Shown: positions 1-7,688 of the stretch, in pieces
How positions within the stretch are numbered: the first letter of the stretch is position 1
How the letters are laid out: every line of letters starts with the position of its first letter
Origin: a bacterium
Lineage (GTDB): Bacteria; SM23-31; JAUVVT01
Direction of reading: 5' to 3'
Assembly: GCA_030604505.1 (NCBI GenBank)
Contig: JAUVVT010000009.1
Coordinates: 1 to 13,752 of the forward strand
DNA: 13,752 nucleotides
Notes under the pieces: generated by a model
Databases searched by the model: none
The model's input: the letters and a program-made list of their open reading frames with translations, nothing else
Told to the model about the DNA's origin: nothing
Program-made: the position numbers and the translations under genes

Positions 1-20
1 TATGGGGAGAAAATATTAAT

Positions 21-1190
21 ATGAAACATAAAGAAACAATGACCTCGCGGGAGCGTACTTTAAAAGCTCTCAATCACGAAATCCCTGACCGTGTCCCAAT
101 TGACCTTGGAGGATTTCAAACAGGTATTCATAAAAGAGCTTATGAAGATTTGCTTATATTTTTAGGAATTGAAGATAAAATAAAGATTCTTGATCCTATT
201 CAGCAGCTTGCTGTTCCATGCGAAGATGTTCTTCGGCGCTTCAGCGTTGATACCCGCTATATATGTGCACACGGACCCGATAGTTTTAATAGTACCATTG
301 AGCAAAATACAAGGGACGGTAAACTCTGGTATGATTTAAAGGATGAATTTGGTGTCGTATGGTCAATGCCCGATGACCAGCAGCTGTATATGGATATATC
401 CCATCATCCGCTTAAAGATGCCGCGATTGAAGACATACAAAATTATCCATTCCCAAACGGCAGCGACCCGACACGTTTCACAGGTGTAAGAGAAAAAGCT
501 CTGAAAATGCATCAAGATACCCCTTATGCTATCTGTACCTCCATAGGAGGTGTTGTATATGAGATATGTTGGTATATGAGAGGACTTGAGCAGTGGTTTA
601 TTGATTTAAAGATACACCCAACGTTCTGCGAAGCCCTGCTTGATAGAACACTTAATTTTTGGATGGATTTTTATACAGGATTTATGAAAGAAATTGGAGA
701 CCTTATAGATGTTGTAATGATAGGCGATGACCTGGCAGGGCAGGGGGGACCGCTCTTTTCCCCGAAGATATACCGCAAGATAGTTAAGCCGCGGCAGAAG
801 AAACTTGTACAGCATATCAAATCGCTGACCGACGCAAAAATCTGGTATCATACCTGCGGTTCGTGTTACGAATACATTGCTGATCTTATTGACAATGGAG
901 TCGATATTCTCAATCCTGTTCAGATAGGTCTGGTCAATATGGAACCGCAGAAACTTAAAAAAGAATTCGGAAACCGGATTGTTTTCTGGGGTGGTGGCAT
1001 TGACACACAGCATGTTCTGCCTTTTGCGGAACCAGAGGAAATAAAGCAACACGTGCGAAAGAATATTGAATATTTTAAACCGGGAGGCGGCTACGTCTTT
1101 AACAATGTTCACAATATTCAGGTTGGAATCCCCTCGGAAAACATAGCAGCAATGTTCGATGCAGCGTATGAATTCGGATTTTATGAGTGA
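21..1190 (+). CDS. Uroporphyrinogen decarboxylase superfamily protein (methyltransferase-like)
   Basis: A 389-residue cytoplasmic protein of the URO-D/MtaA superfamily. The N-terminal stretch around residues 7-31 (MTSRERTLKAL, then DRVPIDLGG) is the usual opening of the environmental URO-D-like branch, not of true HemE, which has an RQAGR arginine motif missing here. Residues 277-280 are HTCG, matching the first half of the H-x-C...C zinc site of corrinoid-dependent methyltransferases such as MtaA. The third ligand position near residues 360-365 has His364 (FNNVHN) in place of Cys. Relatives are known or suspected to move methyl groups or demethylate methoxylated compounds; the substrate here is unknown. 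The start at 21 is preceded by GGGGAG at 4-9 with 11-nt spacing. Met7 (position 39) matches the usual family start but has a poorer ribosome site. The stop is TGA. Anything upstream is cut by the window edge. Confidence 0.88.
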   Translation: MKHKETMTSRERTLKALNHEIPDRVPIDLGGFQTGIHKRAYEDLLIFLGIEDKIKILDPIQQLAVPCEDVLRRFSVDTRYICAHGPDSFNSTIEQNTRDGKLWYDLKDEFGVVWSMPDDQQLYMDISHHPLKDAAIEDIQNYPFPNGSDPTRFTGVREKALKMHQDTPYAICTSIGGVVYEICWYMRGLEQWFIDLKIHPTFCEALLDRTLNFWMDFYTGFMKEIGDLIDVVMIGDDLAGQGGPLFSPKIYRKIVKPRQKKLVQHIKSLTDAKIWYHTCGSCYEYIADLIDNGVDILNPVQIGLVNMEPQKLKKEFGNRIVFWGGGIDTQHVLPFAEPEEIKQHVRKNIEYFKPGGGYVFNNVHNIQVGIPSENIAAMFDAAYEFGFYE

Positions 1191-1248
1191 AATTACTTTA
1201 ACCAGTGAGTTTATTTCCATTCCATACGAAATCGTGTTAAGTTTTGTC

Positions 1249-1277
1249 TTGACTTTTGGAGGGCAGTATGCTATTTT
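1249..1277 (+). promoter_or_regulatory. Candidate sigma70-type promoter
   Basis: TTGACT at 1249-1254 and TATTTT at 1272-1277 are separated by 17 nt. The -35 box matches the consensus at 5 of 6 positions and the -10 box at 4 of 6. Transcription would start near 1284. The terminator at 1378-1405 then lies only about 100-120 nt downstream, so the transcript would be short unless read-through occurs. In AT-rich DNA such matches also arise by chance. Confidence 0.3.
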
Positions 1278-1319
1278 TCTTAAAAGAAAATGAGGCAGAT
1301 AGACTAAAAAGTTTATCTT

Positions 1320-1337
1320 TTTAACATGTATGTTAAA
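1320..1337. promoter_or_regulatory. Perfect 8-bp inverted repeat (operator or hairpin candidate)
   Basis: TTTAACAT-GT-ATGTTAAA is a perfect dyad with a 2-nt centre. The very short centre suits a dimeric DNA-binding protein site better than an RNA hairpin. It lies between the promoter candidate at 1249-1277 and the terminator at 1378-1405. Confidence 0.35.
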
Positions 1338-1377
1338 GTAGATGAATTTATAGTACATTTTTATTCCACAGTCCTAT

Positions 1378-1405
1378 AGGGGCAGCCCTCGGGTTGTCCT
1401 TTTTT
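1378..1405 (+). terminator. Rho-independent terminator
   Basis: GGGCAGCC (1380-1387) pairs with GGTTGTCC (1392-1399), allowing two G-U pairs, around a CTCG tetraloop. The stem can be extended by flanking A/G-T pairs, and a run of six T residues follows (1400-1405). It is the strongest terminator in the window. It probably ends transcription from the upstream URO-D-like gene (stop at 1190), or acts as an attenuator for the downstream gene. Confidence 0.8.
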
Positions 1406-1581
1406 AAGTTTTACTTTCTTATTACCTCATCTTGAAAACAGAGAATACAATATTTCCTGCCATGTGTGGGTTCTTTGGATTACTTATCTGAATGAGATGC
1501 TTCTTGTATAAAAGAAGTTACCGTAGCTTTACTATTCTTGTCTTTTTCAGAAAAGAAACAAATAATGATATGGAGAATTAG

Positions 1582-2859
1582 ATGACTTCAAAGGAGAGAG
1601 TTATAAATGCGTTGGAATTTAAAGAAGCAGACAGGGTTCCAGTTGCGGAATGGGGGATAGACCATGATACTTGTGAACAAGTTCTTGGGCGCAAAACATT
1701 CTGGAGGTCTAAGGCAGAAATAACAAAGGCACTCTGGGAAGGCAGAAGAGATGAGGTTGTAGAAAGTTTTAAAAATGATCTGATTGAAGTAATAGACAAA
1801 CTCGACCAGGACATGATACCCGCAATTCTTGTTCCACCAAAAGGGCTCAAACCCCAAAAGGTGAAAAATCTTGACGATGAAACATGGGAAGATGAATTTG
1901 GTCAGATTTGGAAATATTCCGCCGGAAGCGATTGTATACTTCTCATAGAAAGACCTGTCAAAAATATTAGTTCTGTTGAAGATATTTATAAATTATTCGA
2001 GACGGAAATCGCTGAAAGATGCGGTTTTAGAATAAAGGGAAAAACAGGGAATAGATATAAGCTGGAGCTTGATGATGAATCGAGATTGGAAATGGTAAGG
2101 CATGTTGTAAAAGAAAGAGGGGATACAAAGTTTATCTTTGGCAGGGGTTTTGAAGAAGCTAACGGGGGCACAGAGCCGCTTTATTTTACAGAATTTGAAG
2201 AACCATGGATATTTTTTGGAGGCGGAGTAGATAATTATTATATAAATATAGCCTTACAGCCTGATGTAGTCAGAGAAGCTTCCGACCTGTGTGCACAGAT
2301 GAATCTGGCTACTGCAAAAACATTCATAAATGAAGGAGTTGATGCAATTGCACCGGGGGGAGATTTTTCAAACAGCAGTGGGCCGTTAATCTCTCCAAAA
2401 AGTATAAGAGAGATATTCCTGCCCGGAATGAAAGAAGTCAGCAATTTAGGTCATAAAAATGATGTAAAAGTTCTTACTCACAACTGCGGAAACAATTGGC
2501 AGATAGTGGATATGCTGGTAGAAACAGGGTATGATGCATGGCAGTCAATTCAGTCGAAGACAGGTGATATGGATATGAAACGACTAAAGGAAATGTATGG
2601 TAATAAAATTGCCCTCTGGGGAGGAATTAATATTGAATCCCTGTATGACGGGACTGCCGAAGAAAATATTTATGATGTGCTGTATTCACTAAAATACGCT
2701 GCCCAGAATGGTGGGTTTATTGCAGGAACAAGCAACAGCGTTTGTTTTGGTATCTCTTATGATAATTATATGACCTGTCTGGATACCATTCGTAAATATG
2801 GAGATTATCCTCTACAAATAGATAAGATAAACAAAAAAATATCTGAATTGGAAAAATAA
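1582..2859 (+). CDS. Uroporphyrinogen decarboxylase superfamily protein with MtaA-type zinc motif
   Basis: A 425-residue URO-D superfamily protein, only distantly similar to the one upstream. It opens with MTSKERVINALEFKEADRVP, the family's typical start, and lacks the HemE RQAGR motif. His300-x-Cys302 (THNCG) and Cys388 (SNSVCFG) are placed like the H-x-C...C zinc ligands of MtaA/MtbA-type corrinoid methyltransferases. Tetrapyrrole decarboxylation is therefore unlikely, and a thiol-methylating or demethylating role is more plausible; no substrate can be named. The start is supported by GGAG at 1572-1575, 6 nt upstream. The exported isomerase-like gene begins 36 bp after the stop, so the two are probably co-transcribed. 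No corrinoid-binding protein or corrinoid activator is encoded in the window, so its partners are unknown. Confidence 0.88.
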   Translation: MTSKERVINALEFKEADRVPVAEWGIDHDTCEQVLGRKTFWRSKAEITKALWEGRRDEVVESFKNDLIEVIDKLDQDMIPAILVPPKGLKPQKVKNLDDETWEDEFGQIWKYSAGSDCILLIERPVKNISSVEDIYKLFETEIAERCGFRIKGKTGNRYKLELDDESRLEMVRHVVKERGDTKFIFGRGFEEANGGTEPLYFTEFEEPWIFFGGGVDNYYINIALQPDVVREASDLCAQMNLATAKTFINEGVDAIAPGGDFSNSSGPLISPKSIREIFLPGMKEVSNLGHKNDVKVLTHNCGNNWQIVDMLVETGYDAWQSIQSKTGDMDMKRLKEMYGNKIALWGGINIESLYDGTAEENIYDVLYSLKYAAQNGGFIAGTSNSVCFGISYDNYMTCLDTIRKYGDYPLQIDKINKKISELEK

Positions 2860-2895
2860 AAAGTAAACTAACAAAATTTAAAAAAGGGGTGTATT

Positions 2896-4425
2896 ATGTG
2901 TCATATGAAATGTAATAATGAAGAAAATAAGAGTATTTTGACTCGCAGAAATTTTATAAAGGGTGCAACTGGGGGCACTTTATTGGGAGCATCACTGTTT
3001 TCTCATACTTCAAGAACAAAAGCTTCAAGTAACGCAAGAAGTACTATGTTAGAAGGCCCGGCTTCCCGATACGTACCGAAAATTAAAGCAGCTTTCGTAA
3101 GAAGAAAGGAAGAATATGGTATGAGATGGCCCGGTGCGGTTTACGATGGTGAAGCGGCGATACGGCACTACCACCAGCAAATTGAGATTGCCGGCAAAAA
3201 GTATGGTGTAAATATGAATATTCGTCAAATACCACTCTATTCATTAGAAGAGACAGAACGGTGGGTGACGGAAGCAAAGGCAGAAAACCCGGATGGACTA
3301 TTTTTCGTTGTGCTTGACAGACAGGAACACTCTTGGCCATCGGCTTTCAAGGTTCTTGAAAGCAATATACCTACAGTAGTGTTTTCCCCGGTTGGCACTG
3401 CCTTTACGACAAACACTACTCATGCGGATGCTATGAATAAAGGATTTATTTGCTCAACAGATGATTTCACTCAAGCCGAGTCTGGTATAAAAATGTTAAA
3501 GGCAGGGGCAAAACTTCGTGAAACGAAAGTCGTTGTATTAAGAGGTAAGGAAAGAAAGAATGCTGAAATCAAACATTTCGGAACGAAATTAATTTATGTT
3601 CCCGCTAAAAGTTTTCTTGATGAATATAATAAAACACCCATCACCGCTGAAATCAGGCAGATGGCTGAGAATTATGTTAAAAATGCAAAGCAGATGACAG
3701 GTTCAACGATGCAGGATGTATTGAATGGAATCAAAAGCTATCTTGTTGCAAAAAATATAATTGAGCGTGAAGGGGCTGATGCCATTACTATGGATTGTCT
3801 TGGTGCTCTGGGGAAGACAAAAGTAAGTTTACCGTGCATAGCCTGGTCAAGACTTAATGATGAAGGAGTACCGGCAGCATGTGAGGCAGATTTGACTGCG
3901 GTAACGACACACTGTCTTGTACAGTATCTCTTCGATAGACCGGGATATCAGCAAGACCCTGTCCCTGACACATCTAAAAGAAGTCTCATTGGTGCACACT
4001 GCTCTTGCCCAACCCGATTGAATGGATTTTCTGAGGCGCCGGAGCCTTATTATCTCACCTTCCATCACGGAAAGCGAGATGCAGTGCCAAAAACAATATG
4101 GAAAGTGGGACAAAGAGTAACAGTAATTGATGTCGTCTTTAACCAAACAGACGGCAACAGAAGAAATTTCGCCCATAGATTCCCGATAGATAAAGAAGAT
4201 AAACGCCCCGAGATGATTATTTCATCTGGGGAGGTCATCGAAAATATCTCTGTTCCGCCATCAGGCGGCTGCGTTGTTTCTGTCAATATAAAACTGGATG
4301 GCATCGATGATCCTTCAGATGTTCTCGCCTATCCTGGTTTTCATCAGCTCTTCTTTTATGGTGACTATAAAAGGGAACTTCAGGACTATTGCAGACTTTT
4401 CAATATTCGGCCATTGGTGATATAG
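2896..4425 (+). CDS. Tat-exported L-fucose isomerase-like protein
   Basis: A 509-residue protein with a clear twin-arginine signal: TRRNFIK at residues 16-22, then a hydrophobic stretch to about 34 and a probable mature start near 41-46. Residues 60-330 read like the two Rossmann-like domains of the L-fucose/L-arabinose isomerase fold (for example GLFFVVLDRQEHSWPS at 134-149). Residues 324-341 (GVPAACEADLTAVTTHCL) and 365-377 (IGAHCSCPTRLNG) match the metal-site region and C-terminal lobe, with Glu330 and Asp332 as likely Mn2+ ligands. In the known family the reaction is aldose-ketose isomerisation in the cytoplasm, so export is odd. Sugar and activity here are unproven. The start at 2896 has AGGGG at 2885-2889; Met4 (2905) is an alternative. 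It sits 36 bp after the second URO-D-like gene and 85 bp before the hydrolase. Confidence 0.72.
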   Translation: MCHMKCNNEENKSILTRRNFIKGATGGTLLGASLFSHTSRTKASSNARSTMLEGPASRYVPKIKAAFVRRKEEYGMRWPGAVYDGEAAIRHYHQQIEIAGKKYGVNMNIRQIPLYSLEETERWVTEAKAENPDGLFFVVLDRQEHSWPSAFKVLESNIPTVVFSPVGTAFTTNTTHADAMNKGFICSTDDFTQAESGIKMLKAGAKLRETKVVVLRGKERKNAEIKHFGTKLIYVPAKSFLDEYNKTPITAEIRQMAENYVKNAKQMTGSTMQDVLNGIKSYLVAKNIIEREGADAITMDCLGALGKTKVSLPCIAWSRLNDEGVPAACEADLTAVTTHCLVQYLFDRPGYQQDPVPDTSKRSLIGAHCSCPTRLNGFSEAPEPYYLTFHHGKRDAVPKTIWKVGQRVTVIDVVFNQTDGNRRNFAHRFPIDKEDKRPEMIISSGEVIENISVPPSGGCVVSVNIKLDGIDDPSDVLAYPGFHQLFFYGDYKRELQDYCRLFNIRPLVI

Positions 4426-4432
4426 CATCTCT

Positions 4433-4467
4433 GCAATTTACAATTTGCGATTTACGAATGACAATTT
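4433..4467. repeat. Degenerate heptanucleotide tandem repeat, 5 units
   Basis: Five consecutive 7-mers read GCAATTT, ACAATTT, GCGATTT, ACGAATG, ACAATTT, close to a consensus RCRATTT. The array starts 7 bp after the TAG stop of the isomerase-like gene and fills much of the 85-bp gap to the next gene. Degenerate heptamer arrays are known in intergenic DNA of several bacterial groups. No function is evident. Confidence 0.6.
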
Positions 4468-4510
4468 AAGAATAGAGAGCGAGAAATACACATAACAAGT
4501 GAGGTTTATA

Positions 4511-5602
4511 ATGATTAAAAAAATAATTTTCCCGGTTTTATTTATTTTAATTTTTCTTTTTAATACAATGGGTGAGACTCCTGAACCTTTTATACAATCC
4601 GATAAAAAACCCGATTATGTATTCGAAATGATTGACCCGCTGTATAGAGAAACAGATGTAAGTAAACTAATTTCAATTAAGAATGAAAATGATATTATTG
4701 AAAAAAGGACTAAGCTTATTCAATATATATGGAAAGGAAGAGGTTTTCCGTATTCTAAAATGCCCAGCAACATTAAAAAAGATATTAAGGATGAAAAATA
4801 CAATGATATGGAAAATCTCGAAAAAATCGATAAATTAACGGTTTCTATGGAATATGGCTTTAAATCCATTGTTTATCTCTTTCACCCAATCAATAATAAA
4901 AACAAACTAATACTTTATCATCAGGGACATTCAGATTTATTAGGAAAAGATGCCATCCAGTATTTTTTAAATAAAGGTTATACTGTATTGGGATATTTAA
5001 TGCCGTTAAAAGGAATAAATGTCAAACCTGTTGTTGAGCTGCCGTTATTCGGAAAAATAAAAATGATAGAACATAACTACATGGAATTGATGAAGTCTGA
5101 CAGCTTTTCACCGATTAAATTATTTATGGAGCCAATCACGGTTGCTTTGAATTATGCACTAAAAGAATATGGTTTTAGTCCAGTTTATATGACAGGTATC
5201 TCCGGAGGAGGATGGAGCACTACTTTATATTCTGCCCTTGATACAAGGATTTTAAAGAGTTACCCTGTTGCGGGAACACTGCCGATATATATGCGAATAA
5301 AGAGAGATTGGGGGGATTATGAACAGATTGAGCCTGAAATGTACCGTATTGCAAACTATCTCGAATTATATATTCTCGGTTCCTATGGGGATTCCCGCAA
5401 ACAGTTTCAGATGTTGAATAAATATGACAGCTGTTGTTTTGCAGGAATAAAATATATATTGTACAAAGAGAAAATGAAAACAACTGTATCTCGCTTGGGA
5501 AAAGGGTCTTTTGATATATTTCTTGATGATTCTCATAAAGAACATAAAATATCCAATATCGTATTAAATATAATATACAATGATATTGAAAACCAGAAGT
5601 AG
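4511..5602 (+). CDS. Secreted alpha/beta hydrolase (probable esterase)
   Basis: A 363-residue protein with a Sec signal peptide (MIKKIIFPVLFILIFLF, cut near residues 20-24; no lipobox). An alpha/beta hydrolase fold is indicated by a strand and oxyanion-like loop LILYHQGH at 133-140 and by the nucleophile elbow GISGGGW at 229-235 (Ser231). A late histidine region LDDSHKEH at 338-345 could supply the catalytic Asp and His (D339/D340, H342 or H345). KYDSCCF at 304-310 may form a disulfide or structural loop. Relatives include carbohydrate and polyester esterases, but I cannot assign a substrate. The true start is taken as ATG 4511, with GAGG at 4501-4504. An upstream in-frame GTG at 4499 overlaps that ribosome site and is unlikely. 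The context suggests removal of ester groups from a glycan. The gene converges with the next one. Confidence 0.75.
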   Translation: MIKKIIFPVLFILIFLFNTMGETPEPFIQSDKKPDYVFEMIDPLYRETDVSKLISIKNENDIIEKRTKLIQYIWKGRGFPYSKMPSNIKKDIKDEKYNDMENLEKIDKLTVSMEYGFKSIVYLFHPINNKNKLILYHQGHSDLLGKDAIQYFLNKGYTVLGYLMPLKGINVKPVVELPLFGKIKMIEHNYMELMKSDSFSPIKLFMEPITVALNYALKEYGFSPVYMTGISGGGWSTTLYSALDTRILKSYPVAGTLPIYMRIKRDWGDYEQIEPEMYRIANYLELYILGSYGDSRKQFQMLNKYDSCCFAGIKYILYKEKMKTTVSRLGKGSFDIFLDDSHKEHKISNIVLNIIYNDIENQK

Positions 5603-5752
5603 AATTTGAAAATCCAAATCTCTTTTTTATGTTTCGTCGTTTTTTTATATTTTTAAGCAGTATTATCAGATTACAGAACTTTTAAAGAATCAAATATTGA
5701 TTAAAAATAATTACAGGGACCCGACACGGCATGTTCTTACATTCAGATTGTC

Positions 5753-7381
5753 TTATTTCTTTATATGCAAAACAACTGGAATATCACCCCATGCTGTGGG
5801 TGGAGTAAAACTAACTGTGCCATTGGTCAGTTGTCCGGCATCTTCACTATCGCCAGTGAATGGATGATACCACTCTGCATTGAGCTTGCCATTAATTCCT
5901 GCTGTCTTGAGTGTAAAGGGCTTTGCGTTGTTCAGAAACACAATGTATTCCTTACCCGGATTTGCAAGACAATGTCCTTCATTTACCAGTTCATCTGCAG
6001 GCTTCATCAGCCAGTAGTTTGTGTTTTCAAAGAAGTTCCGCAAATTTTTAAAATATGCATATCCCGGCGGTATCTCTTCAGGACGGATAATATCCCATGC
6101 CGTATAGGTATAATAATAAGCAATATATCCACCAGCCAAACAAATCTCCCATGCCCTTCTGGTAACTTCTTCTGGCTCTTGAACAACCCTATATGTATAA
6201 TCATCAATACCTTTCAGACCGTGTTCGTATCCAAACTCAACATTGACCACGGGCCAGGCATTCAGATTACGCTGTTCAAGTATCACACGATGCCATTCTT
6301 TATGCTGCTGGTCGGAACGGAAATCGAGCAGCCCGTTATATGCCCCAATGTCGTAAGCTTTATTATCATCATGGTTGGTTATCATGCGGTCGTAAGGGTC
6401 GCATTCACGTATCAAGCGAAACCGGCTGAGCTTATATTCGAGGTTTTTCTCATTATGTGCCTCCTTTGAAAAATCCCAAACTACATTTGGATACGCAGCA
6501 TAGCGGGCTATAATCCATTTGAAGTACAAATCATCCTCCTCGCTCCCAATTTCAGGCCAATTGACCATCTTGTTGTAAACTTTTATCATTATATGGGCTA
6601 TAATACCCCGTTGATATAACGCATCCATCATACGATCATAATGCTGCCAATATGCCAGATTAAAGCGGTCGTGCACAGGATTTTCATTACTTCCTTTCCA
6701 AGCGTACATAGGCGGTGGACCATAATCTTCGTTTGATGTTTTCCCTTTACGCCATTTTGTATCATGTGCGTATGCATTGAGAATTATATGATTGAATCCA
6801 TTTGTTTTCAACCTATCCAGAAATTTGTTGATTGTGGGCAGATTGTTATCTTCCATATCAAGAGCCCACAGCCAGTCACATTCATATCCCATAAGGAAAT
6901 ATCGTGTTCCATCCTCAAAAACAAAGTGATATGGATGTTCTGAATCAACAAGCAGACCGCCGTGAACATTCGGATTGTCATTTGGTACGCACGAGAATGA
7001 AACACTTTTTCCGTCTAACTTGGGATCATCCGATTTTGTCTCCAGCGACCACATACCTTCAATGTACGGTGCAATACGTACCTTCCATGTATTATCGCCG
7101 TCATAAAAACCAAGACTAATAAATTCCACACTTCCCGGACCCTTCACTGTCGCAGTAAAATCCACATCAAAGGAATTATTATGTTTATTATTACTTTTAA
7201 AAGTAAAATCGTACGGCTGCCATTTTGGTATTTGGGTTTGCTTGGGGGCACAAGAAGATATGACCGTCATTAAACTCAAGATAGTCACGGGTAAAATATA
7301 TATAATTCTTCTTTCCAAAAGAAATTTGACCATCTTTTTAGAGAAAAGATTTGACCCTTTTCCCCGAAGTTTATCGTTCAT
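5753..7381 (-). CDS. Lipoprotein glycoside hydrolase, DUF5060/DUF4038 (apiosidase-like) type
   Basis: A 542-residue predicted outer-surface or periplasmic lipoprotein. A basic N-region and hydrophobic segment (residues 17-40) lead to a lipobox ISSC with Cys44. Residues about 52-140 form a beta-sandwich of the DUF5060 type. Residues about 145-455 form the TIM-barrel DUF4038 region, opening with HPYHFVFEDGTRYFLMGYE. Residues about 460-542 form a small C-terminal beta domain like those annotated as putative collagen-binding. Clan GH-A style acids are visible: Glu307 in VVWDFSKEAHNE and Glu382 in VVNVEFGYEH. They are the probable acid/base and nucleophile. Substrate unknown; relatives act on plant-type or complex polysaccharides. 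AAGGAG lies 7 nt before the ATG at 7381, which fixes the start despite the long N-region. It is the only minus-strand gene and is divergent from the GH109-like block. Confidence 0.82.
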   Translation of the reverse strand: MNDKLRGKGSNLFSKKMVKFLLERRIIYILPVTILSLMTVISSCAPKQTQIPKWQPYDFTFKSNNKHNNSFDVDFTATVKGPGSVEFISLGFYDGDNTWKVRIAPYIEGMWSLETKSDDPKLDGKSVSFSCVPNDNPNVHGGLLVDSEHPYHFVFEDGTRYFLMGYECDWLWALDMEDNNLPTINKFLDRLKTNGFNHIILNAYAHDTKWRKGKTSNEDYGPPPMYAWKGSNENPVHDRFNLAYWQHYDRMMDALYQRGIIAHIMIKVYNKMVNWPEIGSEEDDLYFKWIIARYAAYPNVVWDFSKEAHNEKNLEYKLSRFRLIRECDPYDRMITNHDDNKAYDIGAYNGLLDFRSDQQHKEWHRVILEQRNLNAWPVVNVEFGYEHGLKGIDDYTYRVVQEPEEVTRRAWEICLAGGYIAYYYTYTAWDIIRPEEIPPGYAYFKNLRNFFENTNYWLMKPADELVNEGHCLANPGKEYIVFLNNAKPFTLKTAGINGKLNAEWYHPFTGDSEDAGQLTNGTVSFTPPTAWGDIPVVLHIKK

Positions 7382-7462
7382 ATTATAACTCCTTGATTTA
7401 AGTGGTCATAAGGCAAACAGTCATTTTACATAATTTGTGGAAATAATAAAAAGTGGGGATAA

Positions 7463-7481
7463 TTGTATTATTAAGATACAA
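7463..7481. promoter_or_regulatory. Inverted repeat, operator candidate between divergent genes
   Basis: TTGTAT and ATACAA form a perfect 6-bp dyad separated by 7 nt. Its place between two divergent sugar-related genes, overlapping the -35 box of a promoter candidate, is what one expects for a shared regulator site. No regulator gene is present in the window. Confidence 0.35.
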
Positions 7482-7498
7482 CCATCATATCAGATAAT
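7471..7498 (+). promoter_or_regulatory. Candidate promoter for the GH109-like block
   Basis: TTAAGA (7471-7476) and GATAAT (7493-7498) are separated by 16 nt. They match the sigma70 consensus at 4 and 5 of 6 positions. The -35 box lies inside the inverted repeat at 7463-7481. The implied leader to the ATG at 7689 would be about 185 nt. This is a weak call in AT-rich DNA. Confidence 0.28.
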
Positions 7499-7688
7499 CA
7501 AGAAGATTTCTTAAATTTTTTTGAATTAAATATTGATAGTTTTATTTTTGTATAGTATCTTAAAAGTAATAATTTAAATTAATGAATTTTTAAAAGGATT
7601 TCATATTATGAGAAGAAATATAATTCTATGTGTTTTTTCTTTTTTCAAAAGTTATACATGTTAATAAAAAATATGGAGGATTAAAATC

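Larger units (their letters stand above)
1191..1581. other. 391-bp intergenic spacer with regulatory signals
   Basis: No convincing gene lies between the two URO-D-like genes. In order, the spacer holds a sigma70-like promoter candidate (1249-1277), an AT-rich palindrome TTTTCTT-AA-AAGAAAA (1275-1290), a perfect 18-bp inverted repeat (1320-1337), a strong terminator hairpin (1378-1405), and a CTTCTT-GTATAA-AAGAAG inverted repeat (1500-1517). The ribosome site of the next gene is GGAG at 1572-1575. A long reverse reading frame that crosses gene 1 and enters this spacer is a shadow. Confidence 0.6.
7382..7688. other. 307-bp divergent regulatory region
   Basis: This AT-rich spacer separates the 5' ends of the lipoprotein glycosidase (minus) and the first GH109-like gene (plus), so it must hold both promoters. 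Visible elements are an inverted repeat TTGTAT-N7-ATACAA (7463-7481) overlapping a plus-strand promoter candidate (7471-7498), and an 18-codon open frame with a ribosome site (7608-7664). I see no confident promoter on the minus strand. Confidence 0.55.

Noticed and set aside
606..1358. A 250-residue reverse-strand open frame overlapping gene 1 and the spacer
   Set aside because: It lies antisense to a well-supported URO-D-like gene, has no recognisable domain, and its composition fits a shadow frame.
5688..5702. AATCAA-ATA-TTGATT hairpin between the convergent genes, considered as a bidirectional terminator
   Set aside because: The short AT-only stem lacks a proper T-run on either strand, so it is too weak to call. 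The 150-bp gap holds nothing else that I can support.
5765..6469. A 234-residue plus-strand open frame
   Set aside because: It is antisense to the glycosidase, whose domains and ribosome site are clear. It shows no motif of its own.
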